A stretch of DNA of 64,000 bases from Sorghum bicolor (GCF_000003195.3 NC_012874.2:62253768-62317767); one strand, 5' to 3'; positions 11,472-22,850 are shown, counted from the first letter of the stretch. A program made the numbers and translations. Notes: a model not told the origin generated them from the sequence alone.

Positions 11472-12314
11472 TCAATTCTTTTTAGGTACCCAAACTTGAT
11501 TGGGTCCTCCAAGGTTAGCAACTAAGCTCTTTGGTACCCAAATGGCTTTCTTCTTTGAGCCCATCCATGGTGCACCAATGAACTTAGCATGAACACCTTT
11601 TGTATCCTTGATAAGCACATAGAAAGAATTTAGCTTAATTGAGGATACATGAGCTTTGGGTTTCTTGTTCATGCATTGTTGCTCTAGGTGACCAACTTGC
11701 TTGCAAGCTTTGCAATATCGGCCATTGTTCTTCACAAAACTAGTCTTGTGAGGAGCAAAAGCGGCTTTGCCTTTCTTGGGGTTATAGCCCAATCCCTCTT
11801 TGTAGAGAGAAGCTCTTTGGCTACCCAAGCACATAAGCAAGCGGTCCTCACCACCATAAGCCTTGGCTAAGGTGTGATTGAGCTCTTTCACCTCCTTCTT
11901 GAGAATTTCATTCTCAACTTTTAGTGTGGTGTCACAAGTGAAACCATCACTACTAGATGAGGATGATGTAGATGTGCTACATGAAGGGTTAGTAGAAGCA
12001 ACAACAATAGGCTTACTTAAGATATCACATGTTAGGCCTATGTTGCAAGTTTTAGTTTTCTCCATTTTAGTTGGCTCATTTTCACATTTGTTAACTAGAG
12101 AGGAATGAGCTTCTTCAAGCTTAGTGTGAGCTTTTTGAAGCTTCTTATGGTCTTCCTTTAGACTCTCATAAGATGCTCTAAGCTCATCAAGTTCTTGCTC
12201 AAGGGTTTTCTTATCCTTAAGCAAGGCCTTGCACTCCTTTCTAGTTTCTTTATAGTGATGAGTGCAATCTTCTAGCATAGTGATTAGTTCATCTTTAGTT
12301 GGTTCATCATCATC
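11472..12314 (-). pseudogene. gag: Copia gag, 3' part (separated by insertion)
   Basis: This is the downstream portion of the copia gag frame. It has a Lys/Glu/Leu-rich coiled coil (roughly the first 80 residues), a serine-rich linker and a second CCHC zinc knuckle (CKACKQVGHLEQQC), and ends at TGA 11474-11472. The reading frame at 12314 is in register with the upstream gag part that ends at 20398, once the insert and one copy of its target duplication are disregarded. The gag was thus one open frame before the insertion. The coiled coil and knuckle suit capsid assembly and RNA packaging. Confidence 0.85.
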
Positions 12315-12319
12315 ACTAT
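12315..12319. repeat. Target-site duplication ACTAT, left
   Basis: These five bases before the Athila-like LTR match 20398-20402 after its right LTR exactly, proving a discrete insertion. Confidence 0.95.
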
Positions 12320-13553
12320 TGTTGACGGTCCTTAAGCATCAAATTTAATTATCAAATAAACAAAGAAAAGGATCCAAATGAAATCAACATCTAGACTTAG
12401 GGTTTTATCTGACAGAATTCCACGAGTTTTGGTGTTTGTCTATTTCTGCAGGGGGTTATCAGAAAATAAGGAAGAAAGGCCCACATGTCGGGATTACATA
12501 GAGATATCAACCCACCGCGCAATTTTCTACCATCTAGAAGACTCCAGAAGCCACGGGAAGGAAGCGGAGCCCGAAAGGGGCCAGGCCCAGGGCGCCCGCC
12601 CTGAGGACCTGGGCGCCCGCCCCCCTCTGGACTCCGTTCCGGACTCTCTTCGCACACGACGTTCCACCGACCTATTGGATCCAGAATAACATAGTACCAC
12701 CTCGCCTATCGACCCAAAAACGCATAGAAGGGGAGGACTATATAAGGAGACCCCCTCTGGCCTCTAGAGGAGACAAGAAATTATCATAGAGATTGAGGGG
12801 TGCCCTCGAAGGAAAACCTCTTCTCTAAATAATATTTCTTTTTAGGCTTAGCAACCAATGTAAAGTAGAAATAGATCTTCTAGTTTCTACTAGATTGAGA
12901 GAGATAGAGTGGAGGTGTGGATCGGAGGAAGGCCGGCCTGTCAGTGTCTACTCCGAGTTGTACCTGCGGGATCAAGTCTCCTAACCCGAGGCTTGCTTCT
13001 AAGATTCTTCAGTAATTCGACTTCTAATACTAGTAAGTTCTTGTTTTTATTGTTCTTTGGTTTATGAGTTTACTTTAATCCTCTTCCGGTTGAGTATTAG
13101 AGTAATCACTTGTTAGCGTAAACGTGGTGTTTAGGCTAGGGTATTCATAGATATCCCCTGACTAGCTGGACCGTGGTAGTAGCGAGGAACGTGACATTTC
13201 CGAGTTACCTTTGTAGATCACATCTCGTTAGCAGGACGGGTAGGTTTATAGGTGCGGGTCGAACATCCTTTGTGTTGTCTAGATTCCGTGAGCCTCCCCA
13301 ATAGAACAGTAGATCATCCTTACCAAGGTTAGAACGAGACTATGGTTGCAGTCTTCTCTATACATCACTCACATCGAGAGACATTCTTTGTAGCCTAAAG
13401 GGATAGTAGCCTAGATTTGGTTAGTCAGATGCACCCTTTCTCCCAGTGGTAAAAATATAAATACGATAACTCTGGATAACCTCCCGGGTGAAATGCTCAC
13501 CGATATCTGTGCGCTTGCGGATCATTTTCTAATTGCGTTACCAAATATCAACA
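12320..13553 (+). repeat. Athila-like 5' LTR
   Basis: 1234 bases, TG...CA ends, with a TATA box (TATATAAG) at 12739-12746. It is followed at once by the primer site. A GC-rich patch (about 12585-12630) contains GGCGCCCGCC twice. Confidence 0.95.
12739..12746 (+). promoter_or_regulatory. TATA box of Athila-like 5' LTR
   Basis: TATATAAG lies in the LTR about 815 bases from its end; the same box is at 19584-19591 in the 3' LTR. It probably sets the start of the genomic transcript. Confidence 0.6.
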
Positions 13554-13561
13554 AGCATTTC

Positions 13562-13579
13562 TGGCGCCGTTGCCGGGGA
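13562..13579 (+). promoter_or_regulatory. Primer-binding site, tRNA-Asp type
   Basis: TGGCGCCGTTGCCGGGGA begins eight bases after the LTR. I recognise this as the usual plant tRNA-Asp 3'-end complement used by Athila-like elements. Confidence 0.8.
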
Positions 13580-14590
13580 GAAAGACGGTTTGCTGAGATA
13601 ACTTTGAGTCTTGCTATTATCTTGTATTATACTTTTATACTTTTATTCTTTTATCTTTTTATTTTGTCTATCTTAAATTCCATACCTATTATTGAACTCT
13701 TTGCACCTTCAGAGACCAGCCATAGACCATGGGTGTCAACACGTCCTGCCCCTAATTATGATCTGTGTTCGGAGTTGATTGCAATAGGTCAAAACCAACC
13801 CTTTTCTATAGCTGAGGTCCTATCTTTTAATCAAGAAGATAATGCACTTTTAGCTACACCTAGGGAATCTGTTAATCTTTCTATAAATTCTGGTTTAGAC
13901 CTAGCCCTACAAGACCATGTTTTTCCTAAATATTTTCACATTGGTTTTAATCATATAACCTTTGGTAGAGTCATTCTTTCTTTATCTATTAGTAAAGGAA
14001 GGTATGTCTTCATTTGTGGACATCCTTCTTGTACTAGCCTTCATAGAATAATCTTAGAGATAGAGAAGGAATCATCTCCCAGACGAGGAAAGGAAGTTTC
14101 AATAGCCGATTTCCAAACATTTCAATCCCATGATTCGGCTATCCATCCCATCCTTGAGCTTAATAGTTTCTACTATGCTCTTCCTTTTGAACCTCCCGAT
14201 AATCCTATGAATCTTTCTAGACATCCCATGCATAAGAAGGAGGATCGAGAAGAGCAACATCAATGGCTAGAGGGCATTAAAAATCCATGTGCTATCACCA
14301 TTGAATGGATAGATAAAACAAACTTGAGAGACAATCCTAGAGGAATTTTAATCATTCATGAAGAATCATCCTTGGAGTTTGAGAATGAGAGAAACAACAG
14401 TGAGCATGGAAGTTATTTCATAAATACCTCACCCAGTCCTTGCTCATATAAAACATCTCTCCAATCAATTTGTCTCTCCATCCTTACCACATTTGAGATC
14501 TCCAACCCCCTCTTCTTTTCTATTTATAAAAACTTTAAAAGGGCAGTTGTCGATGCATATGTCTATAATAAATATTGCAGATCTCGTTGA
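13580..14590 (+). CDS. Open frame of unknown function in the Athila-like element
   Basis: An open frame runs from inside the leader to TGA 14588-14590; the start is unclear, and the first ~40 codons are hydrophobic leader sequence that may not be translated. The part from about 13720 encodes ~290 residues without any motif I recognise: no zinc knuckle, no protease triad, no polymerase signature. It occupies the position of a gag N-terminal region and may be a degenerate gag or an element-specific protein. Confidence 0.4.
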   Translation, partial: ERRFAEITLSLAIILYYTFILLFFYLFILSILNSIPIIELFAPSETSHRPWVSTRPAPNYDLCSELIAIGQNQPFSIAEVLSFNQEDNALLATPRESVNLSINSGLDLALQDHVFPKYFHIGFNHITFGRVILSLSISKGRYVFICGHPSCTSLHRIILEIEKESSPRRGKEVSIADFQTFQSHDSAIHPILELNSFYYALPFEPPDNPMNLSRHPMHKKEDREEQHQWLEGIKNPCAITIEWIDKTNLRDNPRGILIIHEESSLEFENERNNSEHGSYFINTSPSPCSYKTSLQSICLSILTTFEISNPLFFSIYKNFKRAVVDAYVYNKYCRSR

Positions 14591-15850
14591 GTTAATTGAT
14601 GGTTCCCCAAGGACAAGCTTAGTGTCCTAAAACAAGCACTTCTAATTATTTGCAACATTGCCTTGTGTATTGAGCATATAAAGATAATTGTAGAAATATT
14701 CCTTCGGGTATTCTTGCCACTAACCTCTCTAGGATTGGAGCAAGAAGATCGGATGAATGACAAGCGCAAGGTATGCCCAACCAATCATCATGCAACATTA
14801 AATTAAATTCATCCAATCTTGAATTTTGCAAAATTCAAGCTTGGGGGAGTACTTTACATAAAACATCCTTTGCCATGTTGCTATGTTGGTTGTCCTTACC
14901 TTTGAGACATGCTCAATTTGTTAAATACTAATCACACTACTTCATCTCCACTTGAGTAGATCTCTATAAAAGCCATCATGCTACCTTTGTTTATCCTAGT
15001 AAGTGTTAGTTTGGAAGTACTGGTCACACTTCCAATGGCATTTAAATTAAGCGTGGTGCTTATGTTAAATAGCCTTCCTTAATCTGATTAGACATGGAGT
15101 CTAGTTTGGTTACTGAACTAAAAACTGCTTGAGTAGATATTGGTATATTTTGTTGGACTAACCCCTGTAGGAAAACTTTCAATATCAACCTGGGAAGTCC
15201 TGAGATGCAAACTCATTAGAGATGAAGAAAGTGACACATGAAGTTTAACAATTTGCACAAGAAAGACGTAGCTCATAAGAGATGATTCATGGAGGGTGCC
15301 ACAAACACGATGCACAACCGCTAAGAAAGGAAAGCTTCCACAAGGTGATACTGTACCATCACTCTTCAAGTAAGGTAACATCTTAAGGTACTTGACTAAC
15401 ACTTTTATAAGCTCCTCCTTGGTTCTGGCATTCACATAAATAAAGAGACAAACATGTATGATTTATAACTCCAAATTAACCAACTCAATTAATTCAACAT
15501 GTTTAGTCCTTTAATCTTTGTTCTTAGTACTACCTTCGTGACCCCACACTCCTAATCATATAAGCTAAAGTATTGCACATGTAATCTTTGGAAGATATAA
15601 ACAAAACATAAATATAGATAGATTATCTTTCCATTAGGTTGAGCCATCTGATCTGACAAATGCTACACTCATGATCCATCAATTTTGTCTTGCTCACTAT
15701 GCTTAAGGTTAGAGAAGAACAAATACACTTTTGGTTCTGTTGGTGTTTTCCACCAACAGGGCCCATGCACTTGATCTCTACCTTGTCTCTATGAGCAGGA
15801 ACACTTCGAGCATAATATGAAGGAGTTTTACAACTCCCAGATTCCACCAA
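14591..15850. other. Athila-like interior without a supportable gene
   Basis: There are only short frames on both strands. A 105-codon minus-strand frame (15118-15435) has no recognisable motif. A purine tract AAGCTTGGGGGAG occurs near 14837-14849. Confidence 0.5.
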
Positions 15851-15859
15851 GTGAAGAAC

Positions 15860-16025
15860 TAGGATCTACGAGCACAAACACACTGGAGATACTGGACGCT
15901 CAGGCAATCACTGCCCTAAGATGCTTGAGGACGTGAACTACATCAACAACAATAACAACTATTACTACAACCGTCCTCAACAACATCAAGGTTGGAATCA
16001 ACAGAGGCCTAATTACTCAGAGAGG
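15860..16025 (+). pseudogene. Athila-type gag C-terminal remnant
   Basis: Translation gives a sequence like SGNHCPKMLEDVNYINNNN followed by repeated Asn/Tyr/Gln, RPQQ and WNQQRPNYS. This is the tail that follows the last Cys of the zinc knuckle in Athila gag proteins. The upstream knuckle cysteines are not preserved in one frame and the fragment is short. Confidence 0.6.
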
Positions 16026-16026
16026 T

Positions 16027-16386
16027 GATCTAGGACGCCGCGTCATCCCGATCTCCATCGGCATGGTGGACTTCCCAGAAGCACTCTGCGACTTTGGCTC
16101 CAGCGTCAACATTATGCCCAGGGTTGCAGATCGGACACTCAGTTTTCCAAAGGAAATATTGAAGAACCTCTGCGTCCGAGTTGGTACCTTGTATGCTCTA
16201 GCAGACTTCATGGTGATAGAGACTGGTACTGAGGAGAGGGCACCCATCATTTTAGGGAGGCCATTCCTAAACACTAGAGGTGTCATCTACGCTAATGCTG
16301 CCAAGATCAGTCTCTACATCAAGGGGAAGAAGGAGACTTTCCTTCAAGAACAAGACTACACAAACTTCAGAGCAACCCCGACATGA
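16027..16386 (+). pseudogene. Athila-type aspartic protease remnant 1
   Basis: The frame shows ALCDFGSSVNIMP, the plant Athila variant of the retropepsin active site (Asp-Leu/Phe-Gly-Ser/Ala-Ser), and then APIILGRPFLNTRG, the flap-distal ILGRPFL motif. Length and order fit a protease domain. It lacks reverse transcriptase downstream and ends at a stop at 16384-16386. Confidence 0.7.
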
Positions 16387-16447
16387 ACCAAGGAAGAGGA
16401 CCAACAGGAGGAACAGGAACAAGCAAATATGGACCGAGTCAGCTAAG

Positions 16448-17004
16448 ATGGTCACTGCAGTTCAAGGAGGTCAAGATCGTCGACTCAAGTCACCTTTCTT
16501 GATCAAGAAGGAGGACCCTGGTGTTCTAAGCATTGAGTGCACAATCAACAGATACTCTTTTCAAAAGACACTCTACGACACCGGATCTGACGTCAACATA
16601 ATGGCCGTAGTCACTTATCAGCTCCTGCATGAAACCATGCCCCTACAACCAATATACATTCAGCTATAGATGACTTTCAAGTTATTGACATGGGAGAAGA
16701 TGAATATGATCCACCCACCATCCTTGGAAGACAGTTCCTCAGCACTATCAAAGCCATCATCTATATTGGAACCGGAGAAGTCCACATACACTTCTCCTCT
16801 GAGAAGGTATGCCGCTGTTTTACTGACCCTAACTATATAGTTGAAGACTCTAAGCAGGTCAGGACAAGAAGAAGACAACGCAACCGCAACCACAGGAGGC
16901 AAATCATCAAGGACGGATGGGTAGACTACGAAGGAGAAATGATAAGGACTGAAGACATACCACTTGAACATAACTGTCCTGAGGAGACCGTAGCACCGAG
17001 TTAG
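16448..17004 (+). pseudogene. Second protease-like remnant in the Athila-like element
   Basis: One frame to 16669 contains LYDTGSDVNIMA, again an Asp-Thr-Gly-Ser protease centre. After a stop, a second frame from 16690 carries DPPTILGRQFLSTIKAIIYIG, the ILGRxFL motif. This is a second tandem protease unit only ~100 bases after the first. Basic residues follow near the end (RTRRRQRNRNHRR). Two protease-like units in one non-autonomous element is odd; internal duplication or recombination between relatives is likely. Confidence 0.6.
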
Positions 17005-19149
17005 GTGTGGAGAGAGAAGATAGTTATAAATGAAGAGGAGGCGCTGCCGGAAGTACCGACTACGCCACCCAACGAACCTCAGGACGATTAAGAAAATGGA
17101 GAGTCCCGCTCGGAGGACTTAAAAACACCGAACGCCTTGCCAAGAGGTAAACTTGGTAGTTATCCTTTCCCTTTTAATTATTTCAAATAGATTACTTAGT
17201 TAATCATGTTCGTATCATCCTAGAAAGAAAATAAAAATGTGAAAAAAACTGTAAGCCCCATGTGAGTAGACGAGTGGCATAAAACCCATAAGTACATTCA
17301 CTGTGGTGGCATAAAAATAAAATAAATGTTTTTCTGCTTTATAAAAACAAAAATATAAAAACAGGGAGTAATATTTATTAAGGAGTCTCAACATGATAAA
17401 GGCTAGATATTTATGCTAACACTTAATCAGTTCCACAAGCTTTGTTGTCTATTTGAGCTCCACAGAATTTAAGAATCAAGAAGACTAGCAGACGCAGGAC
17501 ATTCTAATCGCTGTCAAAATACTGCTGACTTTCAAACACACCTCTACCACCTAGCTACATCAAGAGAAATTACGTCAAAAATCCAGCTTGGGGGAGAGCA
17601 CCCCCATTTATCTCGATAAGTATTTCTATCTATCTTTATACTTATACTATATTAGAATATAAATACACATAACTATGAAAAACCAAATAAAGATTTTATG
17701 ATTATATATATATTGCTTAGTGTGTTTAATAAATAAATAAAGTGGCTATGCTAATCTGTATCTAATAAAACTTAAGCATGGATATGATGAATAGTTGCTC
17801 TGCCTAATTTGCAAATTTGAAATTCTCTCTCAAGTTTAGATATAACTGTTATAATTTAAGGCTTGCTCTAGACCTAAACTTGTGGGATCAAAACTTGATC
17901 TGAAGTCTAAGTTGTTAACAGATACGATATGGGAAGGTTGAGCTGCTGTTCATCTGTTCCTAGAGATGCTAGAATTCTGGAGAATTTTATCTTTGAAAAA
18001 TCTTTAAAATAACACATGATGAGTTCCTGTATGATGAGAGTTTAAATTCCTACCACAGCCATATATACATGCTTGCTAGACCTTGAGCCACACATTTACT
18101 ATTTACTGCTTATGAGCATTGAGTGTGATCAAGCTGTGTAGACCCTTAGGAGCTTGTCATGTGGTTAAATCAAGATTCACTTGCACGTTCACTCATACAT
18201 GCTACTTCTACTCCGGAAGTACCATCCACATATATCCACTCATTTCCATCTCCAAAACCACCCAAAAGTATTCTACTCCTAATCCGGGAGAGAATAACCA
18301 AAAATATTTCTGTTTCCCCTTGTGAAATAAATGCTCAAGTTATCTTGTTACTACCACTTGCTATATTATCTCAAGAGATGAATGCTCTAAAAAAAAGAGA
18401 GAAAAAGAAAATAAAAGATACGAGGAAATAAAAAGGAGCAAGTGCTCGGAACCTCGAAAGAAAAGAAAACGAAGAGCATCTCATTCTCCTCATAAAGTTT
18501 CAAAAGCAAGGAAGGTATGTATCCCCTCAAAGAGCAAAGTAGAATTAGGCTTCCACCACCATTGTTATCACCATCATCACCATACACCATTCATTCGCCA
18601 CACATGCACATCTTGATTTGGCTTATTGATTTGTTTCTTTGGATCCATGGTTTGACTATGCAATAAATGTCTTGTAAGTATGTATACTTTATCTCCCACC
18701 TATGAGCTCCAGATATTAAAGCCTTATTAGAGTAGGGTGAGAGAGAAGACAATGACACTATGCTTCATACCACAAATACTACATATTTTGAGAGAAGGCA
18801 TATACCATCACTGCCTTGGTAAGGATCCAAAAATACCACAAAAGAGAGATCTGAGAGAGTCATATAAGGAATCTCTGAGTTTTATTTGAAAATCTACAAA
18901 AACCCCAGAGCTATAGCTGATCAAGAATAAGAGACATGGCACTTGGCTAGACTGTTCTATCTTTTAACCACTCAAGACAGAAGTGACGGTTACAAGTCCT
19001 ATGATGTAGGTAAAGTAAGTAAGTTTTAAGTCTTAACAGTTTATTCTAACTCAGAGATGAGATCTTGTTTAAATGCGTGTGTACTTCTAAGAAATGAAAC
19101 CACTGCAGAAACTCTTGAGTTCATCCTTGCTCAGGGACGAGCAAGAGGT
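17005..19149. other. Non-coding 3' part of the Athila-like element
   Basis: About 2.1 kb AT-rich without a supportable gene. It holds a second purine tract with the same core as the real one (CAGCTTGGGGGAG near 17584-17596). Confidence 0.55.
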
Positions 19150-19164
19150 AAGCTTGGGGGAGTT
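19150..19164 (+). promoter_or_regulatory. Polypurine tract of the Athila-like element
   Basis: AAGCTTGGGGGAGTT lies immediately before the 3' LTR start TGTTGACGG. Confidence 0.8.
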
Positions 19165-20397
19165 TGTTGACGGTCCTTAAGCATCAAATTTAATTATCAA
19201 ATAAACAAAGAAAAGGATCCAAATGAAATCAACATCTAGACTTAGGGTTTTATCTGACAGAATTCCACGAGTTTTGGTGTTTGTCTATTTCTGCAGGGGG
19301 TTATCAGGAAATAAGGAAGAAAGGCCCACATGTCGGGATTACATAGAGATATTAACCCACCGCGCAATTTTCTACCATCTAGAAGACTCCAGAAGCCACG
19401 GGAAGGAAGCGGAGCCCGAAAGGGGCCAGGCCCAGGGCGCCCGCCCTGAGGACCTGGGCGCCCGCCCCCCTCTGGACTCCGTTCCGGACTCTCTTCGCAC
19501 ACGACGTTCCACCGACCTATTGGATCCAGAATAACATAGTACCACCTCGCCTATCGACCCAAAAACGCATAGAAGGGGAGGACTATATAAGGAGACCCCC
19601 TCTGGCCCCTAGAGGAGACAAGAAATTATCATAGAGATTGAGGGGTGCCCTCGAAGGAAAACCTCTTCTCTAAATAATATTTCTTTTTAGGCTTAGCAAC
19701 CAATGTAAAGTAGAAATAGATCTTCTAGTTTCTACTAGATTGAGAGAGATAGAGTGGAGGTGTGGATCGGAGGAAGGCCGGCCTGTCGGTGTCTACTCCG
19801 AGTTGTACCTGCGGGATCAAGTCTCCTAACCCGAGGCTTGCTTCTAAGATTCTTCAGTAATTCGACTTCTAATACTAGTAAGTTCTTGTTTTATTGTTCT
19901 TTGGTTTATGAGTTTACTTTAATCCTCTTCCGGTTGAGTATTAGAGTAATCACTTGTTAGCGTAAACGTGGTGTTTAGGCTAGGGTACTCATAGATATCC
20001 CCTGACTACCTGGACCGTGGTAGTAGCGAGGAACGTGACATTTCCGAGTTACCTTTGTAGATCACATCTCGTTAGCAGGACGGGTAGGTTTATAGGTGCG
20101 GGTCGAACATCCTTTGTGTTGTCTAGATTCCGTGAGCCTCCCCAATAGAACAGTAGATCATCCTTACCAAGGTTAGAACGAGACTACGGTTGCAGTCTTC
20201 TCTATACATCACTCACATCGAGAGACATTCTTTGTAGCCTAAAGGGATAGTAGCCTAGATTTGGTTAGTCAGATGCACCCTTTCTCCCAGTGGTAAAAAT
20301 ATAAATACGATAACTCTGGATAACCTCCCGGGTGAAATGCTCACCGATATCCGTGCGCTTGCGGATCATTTTCTATTTGCGTTACCAAATATCAACA
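19165..20397 (+). repeat. Athila-like 3' LTR
   Basis: 1233 bases, nearly identical to 12320-13553; it carries the same TATA box at 19584-19591 and ends ATATCAACA. ACTAT follows directly as target duplication. Confidence 0.95.
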
Positions 20398-20402
20398 ACT
20401 AT
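20398..20402. repeat. Target-site duplication ACTAT, right
   Basis: It matches 12315-12319. Confidence 0.95.
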
Positions 20403-21597
20403 CACTATCACTATCATGGTCACTCTCATCATCGGATGATACCTTAGTGGCCTTAGCCATGAAGCATGATGGAGTGTCAAAGATGGAGCTCTTTCCTTGA
20501 ATTGCAATGCTAGCATGCCCCTTCTTGTTGCTCTCATCATCACTTGAGGAGTCATCACTATCCCAAGTTGCAACATGGGCATCACCCTTTTTCTTGTTTG
20601 AGCCTTCCTTCTTTTCTTGCTTCTTCTTTTGCTTCTTTCTTTCCTTCTTGATAGCATCTTCATCATCACTATCATAAGGACACTTGGCGATGAGATGATC
20701 CTTGCTATGGCATCTAAAGCACCTCATGGAATGGTCATTCTTCTTGGAGGAGCTCTTCTTTCTTCTTGCCGGATACCCCTTCTTCTTCATAAACTTGCCA
20801 AATCTTTTGACAAGAAGAGCCATCTCCTCATCTTCATCGCTATCACAAGAACTTGCTTCTTCTTCACTTGATGACTCTATCTTGGCTTTTCCCTTGGATG
20901 AGGAGGCCTTGAATGCCACACTCTTCTTCTTCTCATCATCCTTCTTCTCACCATCCTTCTTCTTTTTCTTGATCAATTCATCCTTCTCATCATCTTCTCT
21001 ATAAGCATCATCGGTCATCACTTCTTGGAAGACTTGTTGGGGAGTTGATTCACTAAGTGTTGTCTTGACTACTACGGTGATCAATGTGTCAAATCTCTTG
21101 GGCAAGCTTCTCAAGAACTTCATAGAGAATTGACTATCCTTCACTTCTTCCCCAAGTGCCTTGAGCTCATTCACAATAACTTGCAACCGGTGAAACATTT
21201 CCGGCACACTTTCATCTTCTTGCATCTTGAAGCTTGAGAACTTCTCTTGGAGGATGTAAGCTTTTGCAGTCTTAGTACCTTTGGTGCCTTCAAATGTTTC
21301 TTCTAATTTTGCCCATGCATCATGAGCAACCTCAATGTTCTTGATTTGCTCAAAGGTCTTGTCATCAAGAGCTTCATGAAGAGCACTAATTGCAATGTCA
21401 TTGCATTGAAGCTTCTTTTCTTCAACTGGTGTAGGTGCATTCTCATTTGCAACCTCAAACTTTGTTTCGGTCACCTTCCAAACTTCTCTATTGATTGACT
21501 TGAGATGGGCGGTCATCTTGACCTTCCAATAAGCATAATTGGTGCCATCAAAGTAAGGTGCCTTCTTAGTGTTGTTGATATGCAAACTAAGAGCCAT
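20398..21597 (-). pseudogene. gag: Copia gag, 5' part (interrupted by insertion)
   Basis: It starts at ATG 21597-21595, 42 bases after the primer site. About 400 codons: an N-terminal DUF4219/UBN2-type gag region (YFDGTNYAYWKVKM at residues ~15-28), a long helical middle, Lys- and Asp/Ser-rich low-complexity stretches and a CCHC knuckle (CFRCHSKDHLIAKC, about residues 300-313). The frame runs into the Athila-like insertion at 20398. It continues in register at 12314, so the insertion, not point mutation, broke it. This is the capsid/nucleocapsid precursor of the copia element. Confidence 0.88.
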
Positions 21598-21639
21598 TTC
21601 TTCACCGTAGGTTGTTAAGCCTCAAATAAACGGTGCCTC

Positions 21640-21653
21640 GGCTCCGATACCAC
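21640..21653 (-). promoter_or_regulatory. Copia primer-binding site, initiator-Met tRNA type
   Basis: On the minus strand, GTGGTATCGGAGCC begins one base after the LTR end ...CTTTCA. One change (TGGTATCGGAGC for TGGTATCAGAGC) separates it from the usual initiator-Met primer site of plant copia elements. Confidence 0.85.
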
Positions 21654-21654
21654 T

Positions 21655-21690
21655 TGAAAGGTCCAAATGGCTAGAGGGGGGGTGAATAGC
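21655..21690 (-). mobile_element. 36-bp stub of the copia 5' LTR
   Basis: TGAAAGGTCCAAATGGCTAG and onward, identical in kind to the start of the LTR at 21991. It stops at GAATAGC and switches to Tat LTR sequence. The rest of this 5' LTR is missing at this spot. Confidence 0.85.
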
Positions 21691-21990
21691 AGCATATTCT
21701 CCAATTACAATCTACCGACTCAAACCCTAATCCCAGCATATTCTCCAATTACAATCTACCGACTCCAAGTCACTCGCGTAATTTCGCATTACAAAGACCA
21801 CGCGTGCCCCCTGTCTAGGGCTTCAGCCGGTCGGAGGCTTGGATCCTCCGCCCAGTCGCGGATCCTTCGACACTTCATGTGTCGGAGGTTCCTTAGCTCG
21901 GACGCGCCGGGGGTTCCTCGGCTCAGCTGTCCTGGAGGTTCCTTGGCTCGCCCGGTCGCCGATCCTTCGACGCGTCTCCGTCGGAGGTTC
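21691..21990 (-). mobile_element. Tat LTR fragment (R/U5 side), with 44-bp tandem duplication
   Basis: It matches 37660-37918 of the complete Tat LTR. The first 44 bases (21691-21734) are repeated from 21735, with AAACCCTAATCCC as filler at the join. The outer ~220 bases of the LTR, including its TATA box and terminus, are missing. It ends in GGTTC, the target site of the copia LTR. Confidence 0.85.
21986..21990. repeat. Target-site duplication GGTTC, left
   Basis: These five bases before the copia LTR match 25309-25313. Confidence 0.9.
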
Positions 21991-22850
21991 TGAAAGGTCC
22001 AAATGGCTAGAGGGGGGTGAATAGCCTATTTAAATTTTCTACAAACTTCAACTAGACAAGTTGATTAGTAAAACAAAAGGCGAAGCTATTCTAGCACTAG
22101 CACAACTAAGCTATGCAAGCCACCTAAACAAGTCTAGTACAAGGCTAAACACTAAAGCACTACAACAAGAGAAGGCTAGTTACACTCCTAAACAAGAAGA
22201 CTAAACTAAACAAGCTAAACAACTAGCAAGGTATACAAGTAAGTAAAGGAGTGGAGAGTGATTGTTATACCAACGTTGTAGAGTAGAGATATAACCAACC
22301 AATCACTCACAATTACAAGAGAATCCTCGGCAAGAGATGACACAAGATTTTTTACCGAGGTTCACTTGCTTCCCGGCAAGCTACTCCTCGTTGTGGCGAT
22401 ACACCCACTTGATGGATCACGAGCTAATTGGCAATCCAAAGCCAAACCCTCAGCAGGTGCCGCACATCCACTCACAAGATGGGGATCCTCCAAGCCACGA
22501 GCAATCCACTAGAGTAGCCAATTGCGATCTCCCGCGGGGAAGGCTCAAGAACCCCTCACAAATCACTTGGTGAGGCTCGAAACAATCTCCAATCACGAGC
22601 TCCACACCACCGCTGCTCCAAGCCGTCTAGGGCGTCGGGAAACACCTAAGAGTAACAAGAAATCCGCAGCAAACTCAAGAATCAAGTGCCACTAAATGCA
22701 ACTCTCAAAGCAATGCACTTGAATCTCACTCAATCTCACTAGGATGAGCAATCAAGCAAGGAGATGAGTGGAGGGAGTGTTCTCTAGCTCAATGTATGCC
22801 TCAAGTATTCAAAATGTGCAAGAGAGAACCTCCCAAAGCTGGCCACCAAC

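Larger units (their letters stand above)
12320..20397 (+). mobile_element. Athila-like non-autonomous LTR retrotransposon
   Basis: It is complete: LTR 12320-13553, tRNA-Asp-type primer site, 5.6-kb interior, polypurine tract, LTR 19165-20397 and target duplication ACTAT. LTRs start TGTTGACGG and end ATATCAACA. By eye about ten differences separate the two ~1233-base LTRs (near 0.8%), implying a recent insertion. The interior carries gag and protease remnants of Athila style but no recognisable reverse transcriptase or integrase, so it must have moved with help from another element. It is inserted in the copia gag in the opposite orientation. Confidence 0.93.
7173..21654 (-). mobile_element. 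SIRE/Maximus-like Ty1-copia internal region
   Basis: The element reads right to left: initiator-methionine-type primer site (21640-21653), gag (21597 to 11472, split by an insertion), pol (to 8273), a ~1.1-kb untranslated 3' region and the polypurine tract. The domain order protease, integrase, reverse transcriptase, RNase H is that of Ty1-copia. The large gag with two zinc knuckles and a coiled coil resembles the SIRE/Maximus lineage (for example maize Opie/Ji); this lineage call is from memory of those families. Confidence 0.85.

Noticed and set aside
12378..12689. 103-codon frame in the Athila-like LTR (and 19223-19534)
   Set aside because: LTR sequence upstream of and across the TATA region; no motif. 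Present twice only because LTRs are.
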